A stretch of 64,000 nt of DNA from Hyalella azteca (taxonomy: Eukaryota > Arthropoda > Malacostraca > Amphipoda > Hyalellidae): the NCBI RefSeq assembly GCF_000764305.2, contig NW_025935084.1, positions 64,780 to 128,779 on the forward strand. The letters run 5' to 3'. Numbering within the stretch: the stretch's first letter is position 1; every line of letters begins with the position of its first letter. Shown here one piece after another: positions 24,098 to 36,003 of the stretch. Made by a program: the position numbers and the translations under genes. Below the pieces are notes generated by a model that saw only the letters and a program-made list of their open reading frames with translations, did no database searches and was not told where the DNA came from.

Positions 24098-27000
24098 TTG
24101 TGCACTGCCAGCTTATGGTCAATTTCTGAGGTTCATATTAGTTCATGAACTTCATTTGATATCGTACAGATTAGTCAACAATTTTTTTGTGATAAAAAAC
24201 TATCTTTAGGTCATATTTAATTTAGAGCACTTCTGTGCCTCCTGTCTTAGAGTTTAGTAACTGTGAATTTTATTTAAATTAACTGAAACTGAAACAGTAG
24301 TACGATTTATCATAGGTGTTATTTGTACTTCAGTCAATTTTAGTTGTATTTGCCTGGCGGACAAGGCCTAGGTACATACATAAATAGCTGGAGTAGGTTG
24401 ACAACAACATCGTCAGCCAAAACCCACCGAAACTAGTTATGTCTAGTCGTTTTTCCTTGTTGTGCTAGTAGGGTTTGGTGTAGAGTTTAGTGCAATTAGT
24501 TCCAATGGGGTTTTAAATGTTTTCTAAACCTAATATTTAGATGCTAAACTAATAAGTGCTCTCTAAATTCTGCCGCTTAACCACAAACAATCAATCATTT
24601 AACTGCACAGCTAATATCAAACCTCGTCACCCTTTTTGGCATTTCTACCTTGCGGTTTACTGCACTCGTTTCACTTGAGCCCGTGTCTAACAAATGAATG
24701 TGTTATGCCTGTCACTAACTTCTCCTACCGTACATTTCACGCTGCTCCTTGACGCTCCGGTTGGGTGTGTGCTGCACTGCTTACTCCCTCTCAGGCGCTG
24801 TCTTCCACCCTGAGCTACTCGACCCTCGAGGTACGTACTTACTCACCTCTGAATGCACTCCACTCAAGTACGTTGCTTGCTCCAGAATTCTCTACCTATT
24901 TTTGATGTACCATCAAATACTTTAATCCGAATTAAATAATGTTGATCACTTGATTTCTCGTCACAAGTCTTTTCCTCACATATTCTTTATGGCACGTTTT
25001 TTATATGAAGTTTACACATCACCCATATGTAAGTTATAGATTCCCTGTGTACTCAAAACAGGTTCTATCTTATTTGCGCTGTCGGCATTTGTTGCATTTA
25101 TCACTCTTGTCTCTCCATATATTCTTGTTGATGGTTCGCCTAAACAACGAAGAAACTGATTTATTGTTTCCTACAAGGACCTGACATTTCCATATCTTAC
25201 AAGGGTTACGAGGCAGTCTTATTTTCTTTGAGATTATTTTTTATTCTGTTACCTCTCTTCGTTAATAGTTCTAGACTTGGTGATGCTATATCCTCGGCCT
25301 TATTTGCAAATTTGCCAAGGTTTTCCCCGTCACCCTTGAAAGGCTTCAACCCTTGCGTTATTTTTGGGACCCAACGATCAATGCTGAACTCGACTAGCGT
25401 TACAGTGCCGGTCAAATCTCATTCTCGACGTCTCATGACACCGGTGCTTTACCTCCAAGGTGTGCTCAGGTCGCTCTCTAGGACATGATCCACATGTATT
25501 GGAAACTTCATCTGTACATCTTCGATGCGAAAGAAATTCCCTGGGCGTGAAAACTCCAAAGTACATGAAGTCTGACCTGAAAGGTTTGGATGAATGAGCA
25601 TTTACTGAAAATGTCCAACGATCAAGGTTCCATTCCTCACGTTAGTGAAAAAATTTTTCGTGCTGCTATTCCGGTTTAACAATACTGCTAGCGGCTAAAA
25701 CGTGCTCCTTGATTTTTTCTGTTTTTGCAAAGCATGGTGTTGATCGATGCACATGAATAATCGAGTATGCCAAGCCTACGGAAGTTTGAATACGTGGCTG
25801 AGGCTCGCACTTGAGGCCTGGAAGCGGACATGCCGTCTGGACAGATGACGTCACCGAATGTATTGCGCCACGCCTCGGTGTCGCGCCTGCGTGCTCTCGC
25901 TCAACTCTACCCCCCTTGCAGACAACTCTTCGTCATGATGGCGTGATCAGCCCGTGGCTGTCTACACCCTATTCACTATGAGCCACGAGTGTTGTGAACC
26001 TTAGTGAACTTATCGGTTGCCACCGAGACTAAAGCTCTGGACCAATAGAACGCCTGCCGACGTTTGGGGGAAGGGAGTTATTGATCCGGTACTCCCTGTA
26101 CCTGCCTCCCCCACGGCTGACTCCAACATCAAATGCTTTTATTTGTTTCTTGACTCATCAGTACGTTGCATGACTCCTATTTGGGTATGAACTATTCATT
26201 CCTCTGTCATGACTCTGGGCATCATGGACAGCAATATTTTGAATTTATCATGCAATGTGTCCTGTTCGGTCAAGAAAGGATTGGTTGTCTTGTTTTGTTT
26301 TTCTCGGTTACCTGCATCACTGTTCATTTGTATAAATTAGATAAGAAGAGGCACATTTGAAGAACATCTTGTGTGTTTTTCTCATTTATTCACCAATTTT
26401 TGAACTCATTTGACAGCTATTCTGATGAGACTGCAGAGTGATCGTGATTGGCTCTCATGAATAATATGCCATGAATCGAGGTTTTCCGTTCCTACACTGC
26501 CTGCATATCACAAAAATGCATTTAATATACCGGTTCACCTTCATCTCAACTTGGATCTAGTATGATTGGTACATTGGCTAGGAGATACGTGCTGCTGACG
26601 AGTGAAGAAGAAATCTGTCTTGGTTCCTTGCCAGCCAAGAGTAGTGTGATGTTGGTGGGCGTTAGATAATTGTCTACTCTCGATTTATTGATGGTGATAC
26701 TCAAGTTACCTACTTTCTTCTTGAGACTTTCACCAGCTCATTATTTTGAAATGAACTCAAGACTTAAGATGACCATTAATAAGGGTGGGGTCTTTTCGTG
26801 GCATTAGAGATGCAGAAGTTTAGCGCAAGATGTTTCCTCACCTGGCTGGCTGCGCGGTGCCGGCTGCCGCTGGGAGGTGACGGCAGGCGGCCTGCTCAGC
26901 AGGCAGGGAACCGCTCGTGTCAGTCGAGTCTTGCTGGCTGTGCTGTGTCGTTCTATCGGGGCACTCACCGAACTTGTCGATTCTTTTTGAGCCTTCAGCC

Positions 27001-27232
27001 TCCAATCTGGCACTTGTTGAAATATTCGGGGTACTCTTTATCGTTCCTAGTGGTTGTAATCAACGCGCTTTTGTCGTGTCAAGTAAACTCCTCTAGCAAA
27101 TTGTAGAGTTTCATTATTAATGTTCGTGAGTCATTTGTGGTGAAGTTCAGTCCGTGTTCAGTGCCAAGACACCTGTTGTGAGTCCTACACCTGTTCAAAC
27201 ACTCTCGTCTGAGACTACTTCATCCCTCGGAG

Positions 27233-27280
27233 GCTCATCTTTCAGCGACATGGAGAACACGGCACCATCATCATGCTTAT
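27233..27280 (+). CDS. Candidate alternative reticulon exon
   Basis: A GTAAGA donor at 27281 closes an open frame reading ...GSSFSDMENTAPSSCL in phase 1, compatible with the exon at 29234. The same frame is open and Ser/Thr/Pro-rich back to about 27130. Two readings fit. It could be a 48-nt cassette exon after a TCATCCCTCGGAG acceptor at 27232. Or it could be a third alternative first exon starting at the ATG at 27250, giving a 204-residue protein. Neither acceptor nor start is strong, so it is only a candidate. Confidence 0.3.
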
Positions 27281-29233
27281 GTAAGAATCAACCAGCGTTA
27301 TCAGTAACAAATGCTTGAACTTAACTAAGTGAACTGTCAGCTCTTTTGGGCAGGTTTTATGTGACATTTTAAAGTGTTCAAGTATGAACAATTCTTGCAC
27401 AGTGTTTTTATAATTGGTTTGTGTTGCCACAGGTAGATGAATGAATGTTATCACCTGTACATCATCAAATTTATTAATCTTGCTGTACGTTTGGCAATAG
27501 CAACAATGAAGATGAGAGTTTTGTTTTTTTTTTCAGTTCAGCCCTTCATTTACACACGTGCTTTTTATTTTGGTCTTGACCAAAGCTTGTACTTAACTGA
27601 CAATCATGCTGAATTAGACTGTGCTCTTAATTACCATCGGTTTTTGGTAAGAGCATAAACGCTTTTACCATTGCTTTGCCATGCTTTTATTGACTTGTTA
27701 TCGTGCATGTAATCGCTTCTGACAACCTGGTTCAACTTGTAATCTTGAGCCTTTCAGAATTGTACCGTGTACTTTGGTGGTGTGAAGTGCTAAAGCTGTC
27801 ACCCTGGTGGTACTTTGATCAGATGCGTTGAAAATCAACTACACTATTGTCCTCACTTGCGTATCGCTTCGTTACGATGGAAAATAATAATGCACACCTT
27901 GCATCTAGTCAACATCGATTTGCTTGTGTCTTCATCGATAATATCGTGTCAAGTCACATTAAATCAAATAATGCAATATCTCTCGAAAGTTAGTGTTCAT
28001 TCCAGCGACTTTTTCACACTTTAAAATGTTTGTTTGAACTTATATAACTAGAATTAAATTGAAGTGCTATTAAATGTACTTTAGCACTAGACGGAAAAAG
28101 GATTCGTCTCGCATTCATAGCGAATTTTGTAATGGTCATCGGTGTGCGATGCTCGTGCTGTGCAACGTTACGAAAGCTTGGTACAAAGGATGTTAGATGA
28201 CCTTGCTGCTCTTTGCATTTGACGGCGTGCAATGATAATTATGTCTTATTTAAACACATCGTTGAAAAACAAATACAGCTGCTAATTTATTTGGAATCGA
28301 CAATCATTGGACACTTGTGGAACTTGTCACTTCAAAGCAATGGCCTTGGTTTCTGCTCTAACTTTACAGTTGCCGCCTTTTCTCCTACACCAAAACACAA
28401 CGCCTGTCTTAAAAAAACTATATTTTTGTAAGTTACCATAAGAACTGTCATAGGCCCTGTGGTTGACGACTTATGTAAGTAATGTGAAATCTTCTGGAAG
28501 GCAGGAAAATTCTTAATATGTAAAAGGCGAGAGCTGCAGTCCCGTCTCGCTTCGTCGGGCGATAGTGGTCCGACACCGATTTACTCTTCCGTCTGGCAAG
28601 ATTCAACGATTAATGTTTCATAGAACTACTACAAATATTTTGAGGAACTACAAATATTCTTAAAGATATTATGGTCAAGTTTTATTAAACCTTGTAGGAT
28701 TGGATAGGTACAATTGTACCTCAACTCGTTGATGGTATAGCATAGTTGAATTATACAGAATGACTTAAGGTTTAACACATCGCACACACAGAACGAGAAC
28801 AGCTGTCATCTTTGACTTATCATAAAAATTCTTGGCAGTCACAGAGAGACCGTCGATTGGATGTCATCGAACGAGACATTCTTGTCCTGCAAGTATTTTT
28901 TCCGAATTTTACTACTTTGTTTAATGACCGTAACTCTCGTTACCCGGCCTTTAGATGCGATCTTTTTATATATTCGCATTTGTATTGGTATTCGCCGTTG
29001 TATTGGTAAATGATACAACTTCACGAATATCTGTCTTGCCATTCCTTTTGGTTTGAATAAATTTTATCATCAACTTTTTCGGACAAGCTCTTAGCACTTC
29101 AATCTGTGCATGACGGGCTGGCTGACACAGTAAGTAAATTTCTATGTTCTCTCCTACGACACTATTTAATTAATTATACTTTCGAAAAGCGAAATCTGAG
29201 ATGAATAAATAACTGTCAAGCTTTGCGTTTCAG

Positions 29234-29441
29234 TTGCTGATTTGATCTACTGGCGCGACCCTAAGAAGAGCGGTGCAGTGCTGGCCAGCTTACTAGTGCT
29301 GCTCCTCTCTCTCGCCTTCTTCTCTGTCATCTCCGTCTTCTCATACACCGCGTTGATGGTACTCTTCGCTGCCATCTCCTTCAGGATCTACAAGAACATC
29401 AAACAGGCCGTTCAAAAAACACAAGACGGTCATCCTTTCAA
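29234..29441 (+). CDS. Rtnl1: Reticulon homology domain, exon 2
   Basis: After a TTGCGTTTCAG acceptor the frame gives [13 protein letters not shown] and then a long hydrophobic hairpin of about 35 residues ([17 protein letters not shown]), followed by [20 protein letters not shown]. This is the diagnostic opening of the reticulon homology domain (vertebrate pattern D-L-I-Y-W-R-D-x-K-x-[ST]-G...SFRIYK...GHPF). The hairpin inserts into the outer leaflet of the ER membrane and promotes curvature. The exon enters in phase 1 and leaves in phase 2 at an A/GTGAGT donor. Confidence 0.95.
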
Positions 29442-31387
29442 GTGAGTTAATTTTAAGCTATTTACAACTCATGGGAGACTTGAACTTGAGTCCAAGTTCT
29501 TTTTGGGCTCTTCATCTCAAGCGAAGGTTCTGGCGTGCACATCTTTTCCACGATCCAATGGTATTTGTGCAACTCGTTCCACGTCCATAATTTACTTCGC
29601 TCTTTTCCTGATACCGAGCACCAAGTATGGATTCAATACAATAAATTTGTGCACGATTACGACTGTGCTTAACAACTCATAACAAGAATAATTAAATCTG
29701 TAGCGTGTTAGCAACTTTATTCGAGAATTACGTGGTGAATGTTTGGCTGTTGTTCCCCTTCACAAGAAACCCTTGTGAAGGAAGTTGGTGGTATAGTTTT
29801 AAAATAATGGTTTTCTATCACTCCCGTCGTCTGAGTTGGTTCGAGCTTGTCGACATAAGCCGTGTCCATGGAGCTAGCATGCTTCCTACATTAAGGATGT
29901 TATAATACACGCTACGTTTTTCCATACCTTCGCTTGTCCATTTCTTCTAAATGCACTTCAATATTCATTCATATTGAGTTCATGCATAAGTATTATTACT
30001 ACAGCAATTTTAGGTGTCTGTGTCTTAGAATTTGCCACTAACGAAGCATTACCGGAGCTCATGAGGTTCTCGTGTCCTCCGCCTCGTGTCTGGACTGCAG
30101 TCTCGCCTGTTGCAGTGTCAGGTGTTACTTTGGGTCCTCTTTGTGTCTGTCTCGTGACGTCTTCACCTTCTACTCAGGCAGAGAAGTCTTGAAAGAAAAG
30201 AAATGAAGTGAAGAGTATGTAGAATTTTGATAGTCATTTTTTCATGATTTCTCCCATTTTTATTGGTCGAATGCTACATAAAGGTTCCGTAAAGTTGCCT
30301 TGTCTATATACTAAATATTAACCGTTAATGTGTAGTAGCATATTAATTTCATGTTATTTTCTGCGCTGATAGTTAGTGGGTGTAGTTTTTCTAATTTCGT
30401 GGTGGTAAGCTGGTCTCAGCCTGTGGGTGGCAGGTGGCACCGGTTGAACATTACTGTGTGCATGCAGCGCCGCTAGCCGGCTGTAGGTGGCAGCAAAATC
30501 GAGCGTCTCGAGGCTACATTATTTTTAGCGCCCTGTCTCTGCAATGACACCAGAGCTCTTGATCGTGTACGCGTGTGCAAGGCATATCTGTGCATCGTGT
30601 GCGTGCTTGTGTTCTCATTCAACGCGTGTGTATTTCTCTTATGTAGTAGGAAATGAACACTGCTCCTAAGTTGTGTGTGCGTGCTGCTGTTCTCCCACGT
30701 GAGCATTTCTGCGCTCGGGTGATGAGAAACGCTCACGGGTTCAAAATTCTGTGTCACATGTCTGGCGCAGTTACTGTGCATTCGGTGACACGTTTCTGCT
30801 GACCGTATGGGTTCAATAAAAAGTAAAGCAAGTCAAGCTAAATTGCATGCGAAGCTGATAGTTCGTTATACATATATGCCTGGTGTATAAATCTCAATGC
30901 AGGATTGTGGTATAGTTTTTTTCAAAGAAAAAATTATTTTTGTTGAAATATCGCAGTTAATTAATTGGCAGCATGCATTATTTTCACGAATGATTGTTGA
31001 AACAGTCTACTTGCTGGATATTTTCTACTGTTTGTTTTTAGCTAACATTGAAGAGTAGGTAAGGAATTTGTGTACTAATGAGGGTTAATACTTAACCTCC
31101 TGTAAAAGACTTCCACAGTCTTGGTTAGAATTGTTCTCATCCACGGTAAGCTATCCTATTTAATAGAATTTATCGTTCGTGCCATGATGTTCTAAAGATT
31201 CATTTCCGTTCTCAATACTTTTTATCAAAATTTTTCTAGCTTACTGACTTATTCTAGCTTATTCTCCGACTGAATTTTTTCCCGAGACATTATAGGAACT
31301 CTGTCGACAATGTGAACTAAGAGAAAGAAGTAAATCAATGTTATTATATTTGAAATGTACCTGACTTTAATATCACTCATTTTCCAG
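29442..31387 (+). other. Reticulon intron
   Basis: No coding exon or recognisable mobile element seen in this 1.9 kb. A GT/TG-rich stretch with CACAC motifs is present around 30560-30700. Confidence 0.5.
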
Positions 31388-31526
31388 AGAATACCTGTCC
31401 GTGGACGTGTCTCTGCCTGCTGACCACGTGCACAGTGCTGTGGACGTCTTGCTTTCGCAGCTCAACTCGACGCTCGCTTACCTCCAGAAAATCTTCCTCG
31501 TTGACGACCTCATAGATACTTGCAAA
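31388..31526 (+). CDS. Rtnl1: Reticulon homology domain, exon 3 (loop)
   Basis: After a CATTTTCCAG acceptor the frame gives E-Y-L-S-V-D-V-S-L-P-A-D-H-V and ends Q-K-I-F-L-V-D-D-L-I-D-T-C-K. This matches the hydrophilic loop between the two reticulon hairpins, whose conserved end is R-L-F-L-V-[ED]-D-L-V-D-S-[LI]-K. It enters in phase 2 and leaves in phase 0 at an AAA/GTGCGC donor. Confidence 0.95.
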
Positions 31527-32118
31527 GTGCGCCCGAGTGTCCATGCAATACAACAATGCATTTATATTAAATAAAATATTCGCGTCTGTTATTGTGTAAT
31601 TGCCAGGCACGCCACTTGGTTTCATAATTTGAATATAATTTTGCTTCGATTTGAAAAGTTAAGAGTTCATAGCATGTTGGGCTCCATGGAATGCTTTAGC
31701 TGGTGATATAATGTATATAGTACATACTATATATATATAATTAATCTTATAGATTTTATTATTCTCATCGTTGTTGAACTATTATGTAGAATTTAAAAGC
31801 TGACCTGAGTTTTACTGTCTTTTGAATGTCAAATTTGGCCATCACCTGTTTCTATAAAACGCTCATTTCAATCCAGGTTATAATATATTTCGTTAATTAA
31901 TTAATAATTAATTTTTAGTATGGCACAAGAAGCCTTTGTGAGCAAAAGTATCCTTATATTCAGTTATAATACACGAAAGCATCATTATGAATCCGAATTT
32001 TCATTTTTAGAGTTCAACCATAATTGGGATATTATAGGTACTCGAACATCGTGAAGAATTGTTTCTTATCACAATGACTTCAGCATCGTTATTTATCTTG
32101 TGACTTCGATGCTCTCAG
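31527..32118 (+). other. Reticulon intron
   Basis: No coding sequence seen. It contains an AT-rich tract with TATATATATA near 31725-31740. Confidence 0.6.
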
Positions 32119-32294
32119 TTCGGGTGCTACTTGTGGGTGCTGACTTACATCGGTGCGTGGCTTAACGGCCTCACGGTGATCATCCTACTCGTCATCGCGC
32201 TCTTCTCCATCCCTAAAGCCTACGAGCAGAACAAGTCGCAAGTCGACCAGTTCCTCGGCAATGTGCAGCAGCAAGTGAACCAAGTGCTTGAGAA
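32119..32294 (+). CDS. Rtnl1: Reticulon homology domain, exon 4 (second hairpin)
   Basis: After a GATGCTCTCAG acceptor the frame gives F-G-C-Y-L-W-V-L-T-Y-I-G-A-W-L-N-G-L-T and a second long hydrophobic segment, then S-I-P-K-A-Y-E-Q-N-K-S-Q-V-D-Q-F-L. This corresponds to the conserved second reticulon hairpin (W-x-x-T-Y-[VI]-G-A-x-[FL]-N-G-[LM]-T...F-S-[VI]-P-x-[VIA]-Y-E) and the start of the C-terminal amphipathic helix. It enters in phase 0 and leaves in phase 2 at GAGAA/GTATGT. Confidence 0.95.
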
Positions 32295-32751
32295 GTATGT
32301 TGTCATTAGTATTAATAAGATAACAAGTCTCTCCTACGGCTGTTCGTTTTTTAACAGTGCTGCACTCGTTCATGCATGTTTGGAGAAGTATTCGATACAT
32401 TAGTTAATACGGAATGTAGTTTGTGCAGGCGCTGGGTGTTTATTTGTACTTCGAGAGCAAGAGGAGAACCGAGATAGCTGTTGCAGTCTGAGCGTTGCAA
32501 TATGTTTACATGAAACAGCATTACGTTAACAATAAATTTAACAATTAATGGATTTCTCTAATATCAAAAAAAATGTGGGATCACAAATAGATGGTTAATA
32601 AAATTCATGAATATAAATGATTGGTTTAGCCAACGTTAAGACGCACTTTAAATTAAAATGTTGGACGTTGGTAATTAATGTGGTGCTGAAAAGTACTAAA
32701 TGTGGCTAATTATTTTGTTTTCGTGCTTATTTATCTAACGATTGTTTACAG

Positions 32752-32812
32752 GATTAAAGCCGTAATTCCTATTGGCGGCGGTGGCGGCGGCAACAAGGAG
32801 AAGGATCAGTAA
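32752..32812 (+). CDS. Rtnl1: Reticulon C-terminal exon
   Basis: After a TTGTTTACAG acceptor, the codons complete K-I-K-A-V-I-P and then encode a six-glycine run and N-K-E-K-D-Q before TAA at 32810-32812. The I-x-A-x-I-P segment is the conserved end of the reticulon amphipathic helix. The terminal residues do not form a KKXX di-lysine ER-retrieval signal as seen in vertebrate reticulons (K-R-K-x-E). The polyglycine is encoded by GGC/GGT triplets and may vary in length between individuals. Confidence 0.92.
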
Positions 32813-34640
32813 ATTTGCCAGCGTTGATTCAGTCGAGGCTGCTCACCTTGTGGACCTCAGCCCCTATGCCACTGACTGCGTCTTGTACTGGAAACAAGCG
32901 TCAGCGTCCCAGCGTCTCTTGGTCAAACCATCAATCTCATTGTCACTCATTTCTCTTGAATTTTGCATATGCTGAAAGTGGCTTTAAAAGACGGGCAGTT
33001 CGACGTTCATTATTATACGAACTTCTTTCATGTAGTAACAGTTGTATCTGGAAGCCCGCTGGCATGTAATTGTTAAAAAACAAGTTGTAAATGTTTTTAC
33101 TTGATCTTCGCCACTATACAAAAAATCATCACAAGTGGGTTTCAATACCTGCAAACTAATTTTAAATGATGGCGTTTTCAGAGAGATCAGGCAAGGACAC
33201 AAAGTGCTCAGATAAATAGGCTAAATTTGATTACCATCCGTACGGAGAACTTCGTGATGGAAGTATGATGCATGTATACAAGTCGATTTGTATCTTTACT
33301 CCTTCTATGACATGTATGTATAAAAGATCTCCTGTATCATAACCCACTATTGCACTTTTCTTGTTCGGTATTATTTCATTACTAAAATTGAAATATTCTA
33401 TCGGTATTTGTTTGATTTTTATAGCTATTATATTCATGTTCGCTGTTATATCAGGGAGCTTGATATTCTAAATGTAATGTTACTACACAAGCCTAAACCT
33501 CTGAGAAATAGAGGGAATGCTGCACCTCGTGGTGCTTTAGTTGCTGTTTGAGGCTCCTGTGTATGTGAACGCGAAGTTCATTCATTGAAATTTGTAAGAA
33601 GTTGGTGTGTGAAACAGCCTCGTACTGCTTACGAGATTCGTAAAGCGCGTTTTTTCACTGTCGCTATTTGTCATTTTACAGTTAATTTTCATGTATTTCT
33701 GGATATATGTTCCGTTGCAATTTTTCTGAAGCGACTACTGATCGATAATTCATCGACAACTCAGTGCTGTCTGCAAAAAGCGTCCCTGTGATTGCCTGTT
33801 GAGAGATCATTTACCCGGGTTATGACGGTTTCAGATAAGATTTTTTTATGTTAATTACTTATGTCCAGTATTTTATTGTGCACTTAGAGTGAATTATACG
33901 AGTCACTATATCAGTCGTGAATGATTGCTACTGTTTTTGTACGTATATGTCGGATTCTTGTCATGAGCTCTTAAAGTCTTGAGACTAAGCCCGAGCCATC
34001 TGCAAGGTATTGGATCAATTGAGATGCTGCATGTAAATCACACCAAATGATCCTTTGTGAGATCATTAGTAGTTCCCTACAAAATAATCTTTAGTTTTCA
34101 CGCGACGTGTTGTTAAGGATTAGCTGCCTCCTGTTCTAGTTGGTACTTTGCCTCGTGATTGCTGTCAGTTTAATAGGATATGATTCATGTATTTAATCGC
34201 TTCCATTTCGTTAACGCGATCTTTCCGAGAAATTTAGAGAAATTCGCTCGTTTCAACTATGTATGATTTTTTGCCGCTCTCCTCTCTATTGTTTTAAGTG
34301 AAGATTTAAAGTGATTCTAACTGACTTTCATTTCCCGTTTTGGACAGTGCATCGTAGTTTCATTCAAACTTTTTGCTCCATTGCTACTGAGCGTCCCACC
34401 ACAGTTTACGGTGCCTGACTGCTAGTCTCATTTATGGGGTCAATCATGTAGACAGGATTCCTTACAATTCCTTTTTATGTCTCGTGTGGGCGGCCAATGT
34501 CCCGTGTAAGCGGCGTTTTGATCGTGTGTCTTCCCCCTCAGGGGGGACTTCTGAGACTAGTCTAGTTCCCCCCTCAGTGGGGACTTCTGACACGCTAAAG
34601 AGTTAACAGGAGTCAATAAAATTTCTTCGTAAAGGTAAAC
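32813..34640 (+). other. Presumed reticulon 3' UTR
   Basis: No coding frame follows the stop for about 1.8 kb. The best downstream polyadenylation signal is the AATAAA at 34615-34620 in AGTCAATAAAATTTC, followed by a T-rich stretch (GCTTTTTTTCTAC). A direct repeat containing CCCCTCAG.GGGGACTTCTGA (about 34538-34553 and 34570-34590) lies just before it. The UTR length is inferred from the signal only; earlier ends cannot be excluded. Confidence 0.4.
34615..34620 (+). terminator. AATAAA polyadenylation signal
   Basis: Canonical hexamer downstream of the reticulon stop with a T-rich element about 25 bases later. It is the most plausible 3' end of the gene in this interval. Confidence 0.4.
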
Positions 34641-35320
34641 GATGCTTTTTTTCTACAAGCAAAGTGGGAAAGAACTGAGAAAGGCTAAGAGAATAGATCA
34701 CCACTGCTCGCAATGTAATTAGTAATGTTACTGCCTTATCATCTATTGGGTCGTACACGTCCATTGCGGTGCTGATTCCGTATCTAATTTAAATAACATC
34801 CTCAATCTTCTAAAAATAGAAGTAGGCGGGGCCGAAGCCCGTTAGGCTTTAAAACAAACAGTGACGCCCCGGAAGAGGAAGACCAGTTTATCACCAATTG
34901 TTTCCCTCAGTGATCGAATAACTTGATGGTTCTTGCTTACCTCTAGACCTCAATTTTTAAGCAAGAAACCATATTACATTGACTTGCTCTGAGAGATTAT
35001 GAGATTGAGGATAGTGAAAAACATTACTGAGCTTGATCTGCTAACATGAAGCCACCGAGCCCGTTCGCCGGCTTCGTCTTCGTGGAGCACTCGAAGTGCG
35101 AACGTCCGCATAAACAATATTGCTGGTATCGGAAGAGAAAGGAATGTTCATGTTGAGAACAAAGCTTCATCAGTAAGAAAGTGCAGTATGCATCAAATTA
35201 CAGAAAAATAATTGAACAGTTGAAATTGTGACTCTTAATAGCGTTTCCACAATTGAAATTACCTTTCCGGGGTACCGGATTGTCAGGTTACTTCCTATTC
35301 ATGACCTAGCTCTACTTGAA
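34641..35320. other. Intergenic, no gene recognised
   Basis: No gene or element with clear ends between the reticulon 3' UTR and the LTR retrotransposon. A GC-rich patch occurs at about 34826-34880. Confidence 0.5.
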
Positions 35321-35926
35321 TGCCGAAGACCACCACTGCCCTGGATGTAATGGACCATCATGATTCCTGCCTTCCGGAACGTAGCCTTCAACACTTCAAG
35401 CCATCCGTATCTAGGCCGTGCGTCGTACCAGCCCTCGGTCGAACGGCCACTGGTCGAAGGACGATAAATTTTGGAACAGAACTATGCTATCTGAACCTAC
35501 CAGCGGTTGCTGTGAACGTAAAATTACGTAATTTAACGATGCCCGGAAGTCATATTCGATCCGCGGCCTGGTGGTGCACGGCAGGTTTTATGCGAGGCCG
35601 GAGGAAGACAAAGCCGAGTGGTTCACGGCTGATTGGTGGATGTCCGGAGAGATCCAAGGCATTCGATTCAGGGCTTATTAGTGCACCAAATTGGTGGTGC
35701 ACGGCTGCGCTCCCCTACACAATAGTGCCGTAATCAATCATTGTACTGAACTCACTTATCTGTCTGTATCAGGATCCCCGTGTCTTACCTTAAATAAGTA
35801 TTAAGGAAAAACCAAAGGAATTCTCTTATTATCCTTGTTGTATTTATTTGACATTTTAGAACTCATTGGACCCGATGAATTATATATAATTAACTAATTC
35901 GTATATGCTCTACCGAAAAGCCCGAA
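35321..35926 (+). repeat. 5' LTR, truncated at its 5' side
   Basis: 35321-35615 matches 44638-44921 of the 3' copy with scattered substitutions, one extra 15-bp direct repeat (GGTCGAA..GGTCGAA near 35437-35460) and other small indels. The remainder up to the primer site is unique to this copy because the 3' LTR is truncated there. The U3 and core promoter that precede this block in the 3' LTR (44451-44637) are missing here, so this LTR should not drive transcription. Confidence 0.75.
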
Positions 35927-35931
35927 AAAAG

Positions 35932-35949
35932 TGGCGCCCAAAACAGAAG
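35932..35949 (+). other. Primer-binding site, tRNA-Lys-like
   Basis: TGGCGCCCAAAACAGAAG lies just upstream of gag. It resembles the sequence complementary to the 3' end of tRNA-Lys used by many Ty3/Gypsy elements and retroviruses (TGGCGCCCGAACAGGGAC), with mismatches in the second half. Confidence 0.65.
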
Positions 35950-36003
35950 TGATACAAGTGAGGTGACAATTTTTATTAGAATTGTGAATTGAGTGAATCC
36001 TTA

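Larger units (their letters stand above)
20421..29233 (+). other. Reticulon intron upstream of the homology-domain exons
   Basis: 8.8 kb of non-coding DNA, apart from one candidate exon (27233-27280). It contains a (CTG)n tract at 22520-22542 and a 372-bp tandem duplication (23351-24097). No transposon with recognisable termini was found. Confidence 0.5.

Noticed and set aside
35320..35733. 137-residue plus-strand frame
   Set aside because: It lies in the LTR and is repeated, with indels, in the other LTR where it is not open; treated as non-coding.
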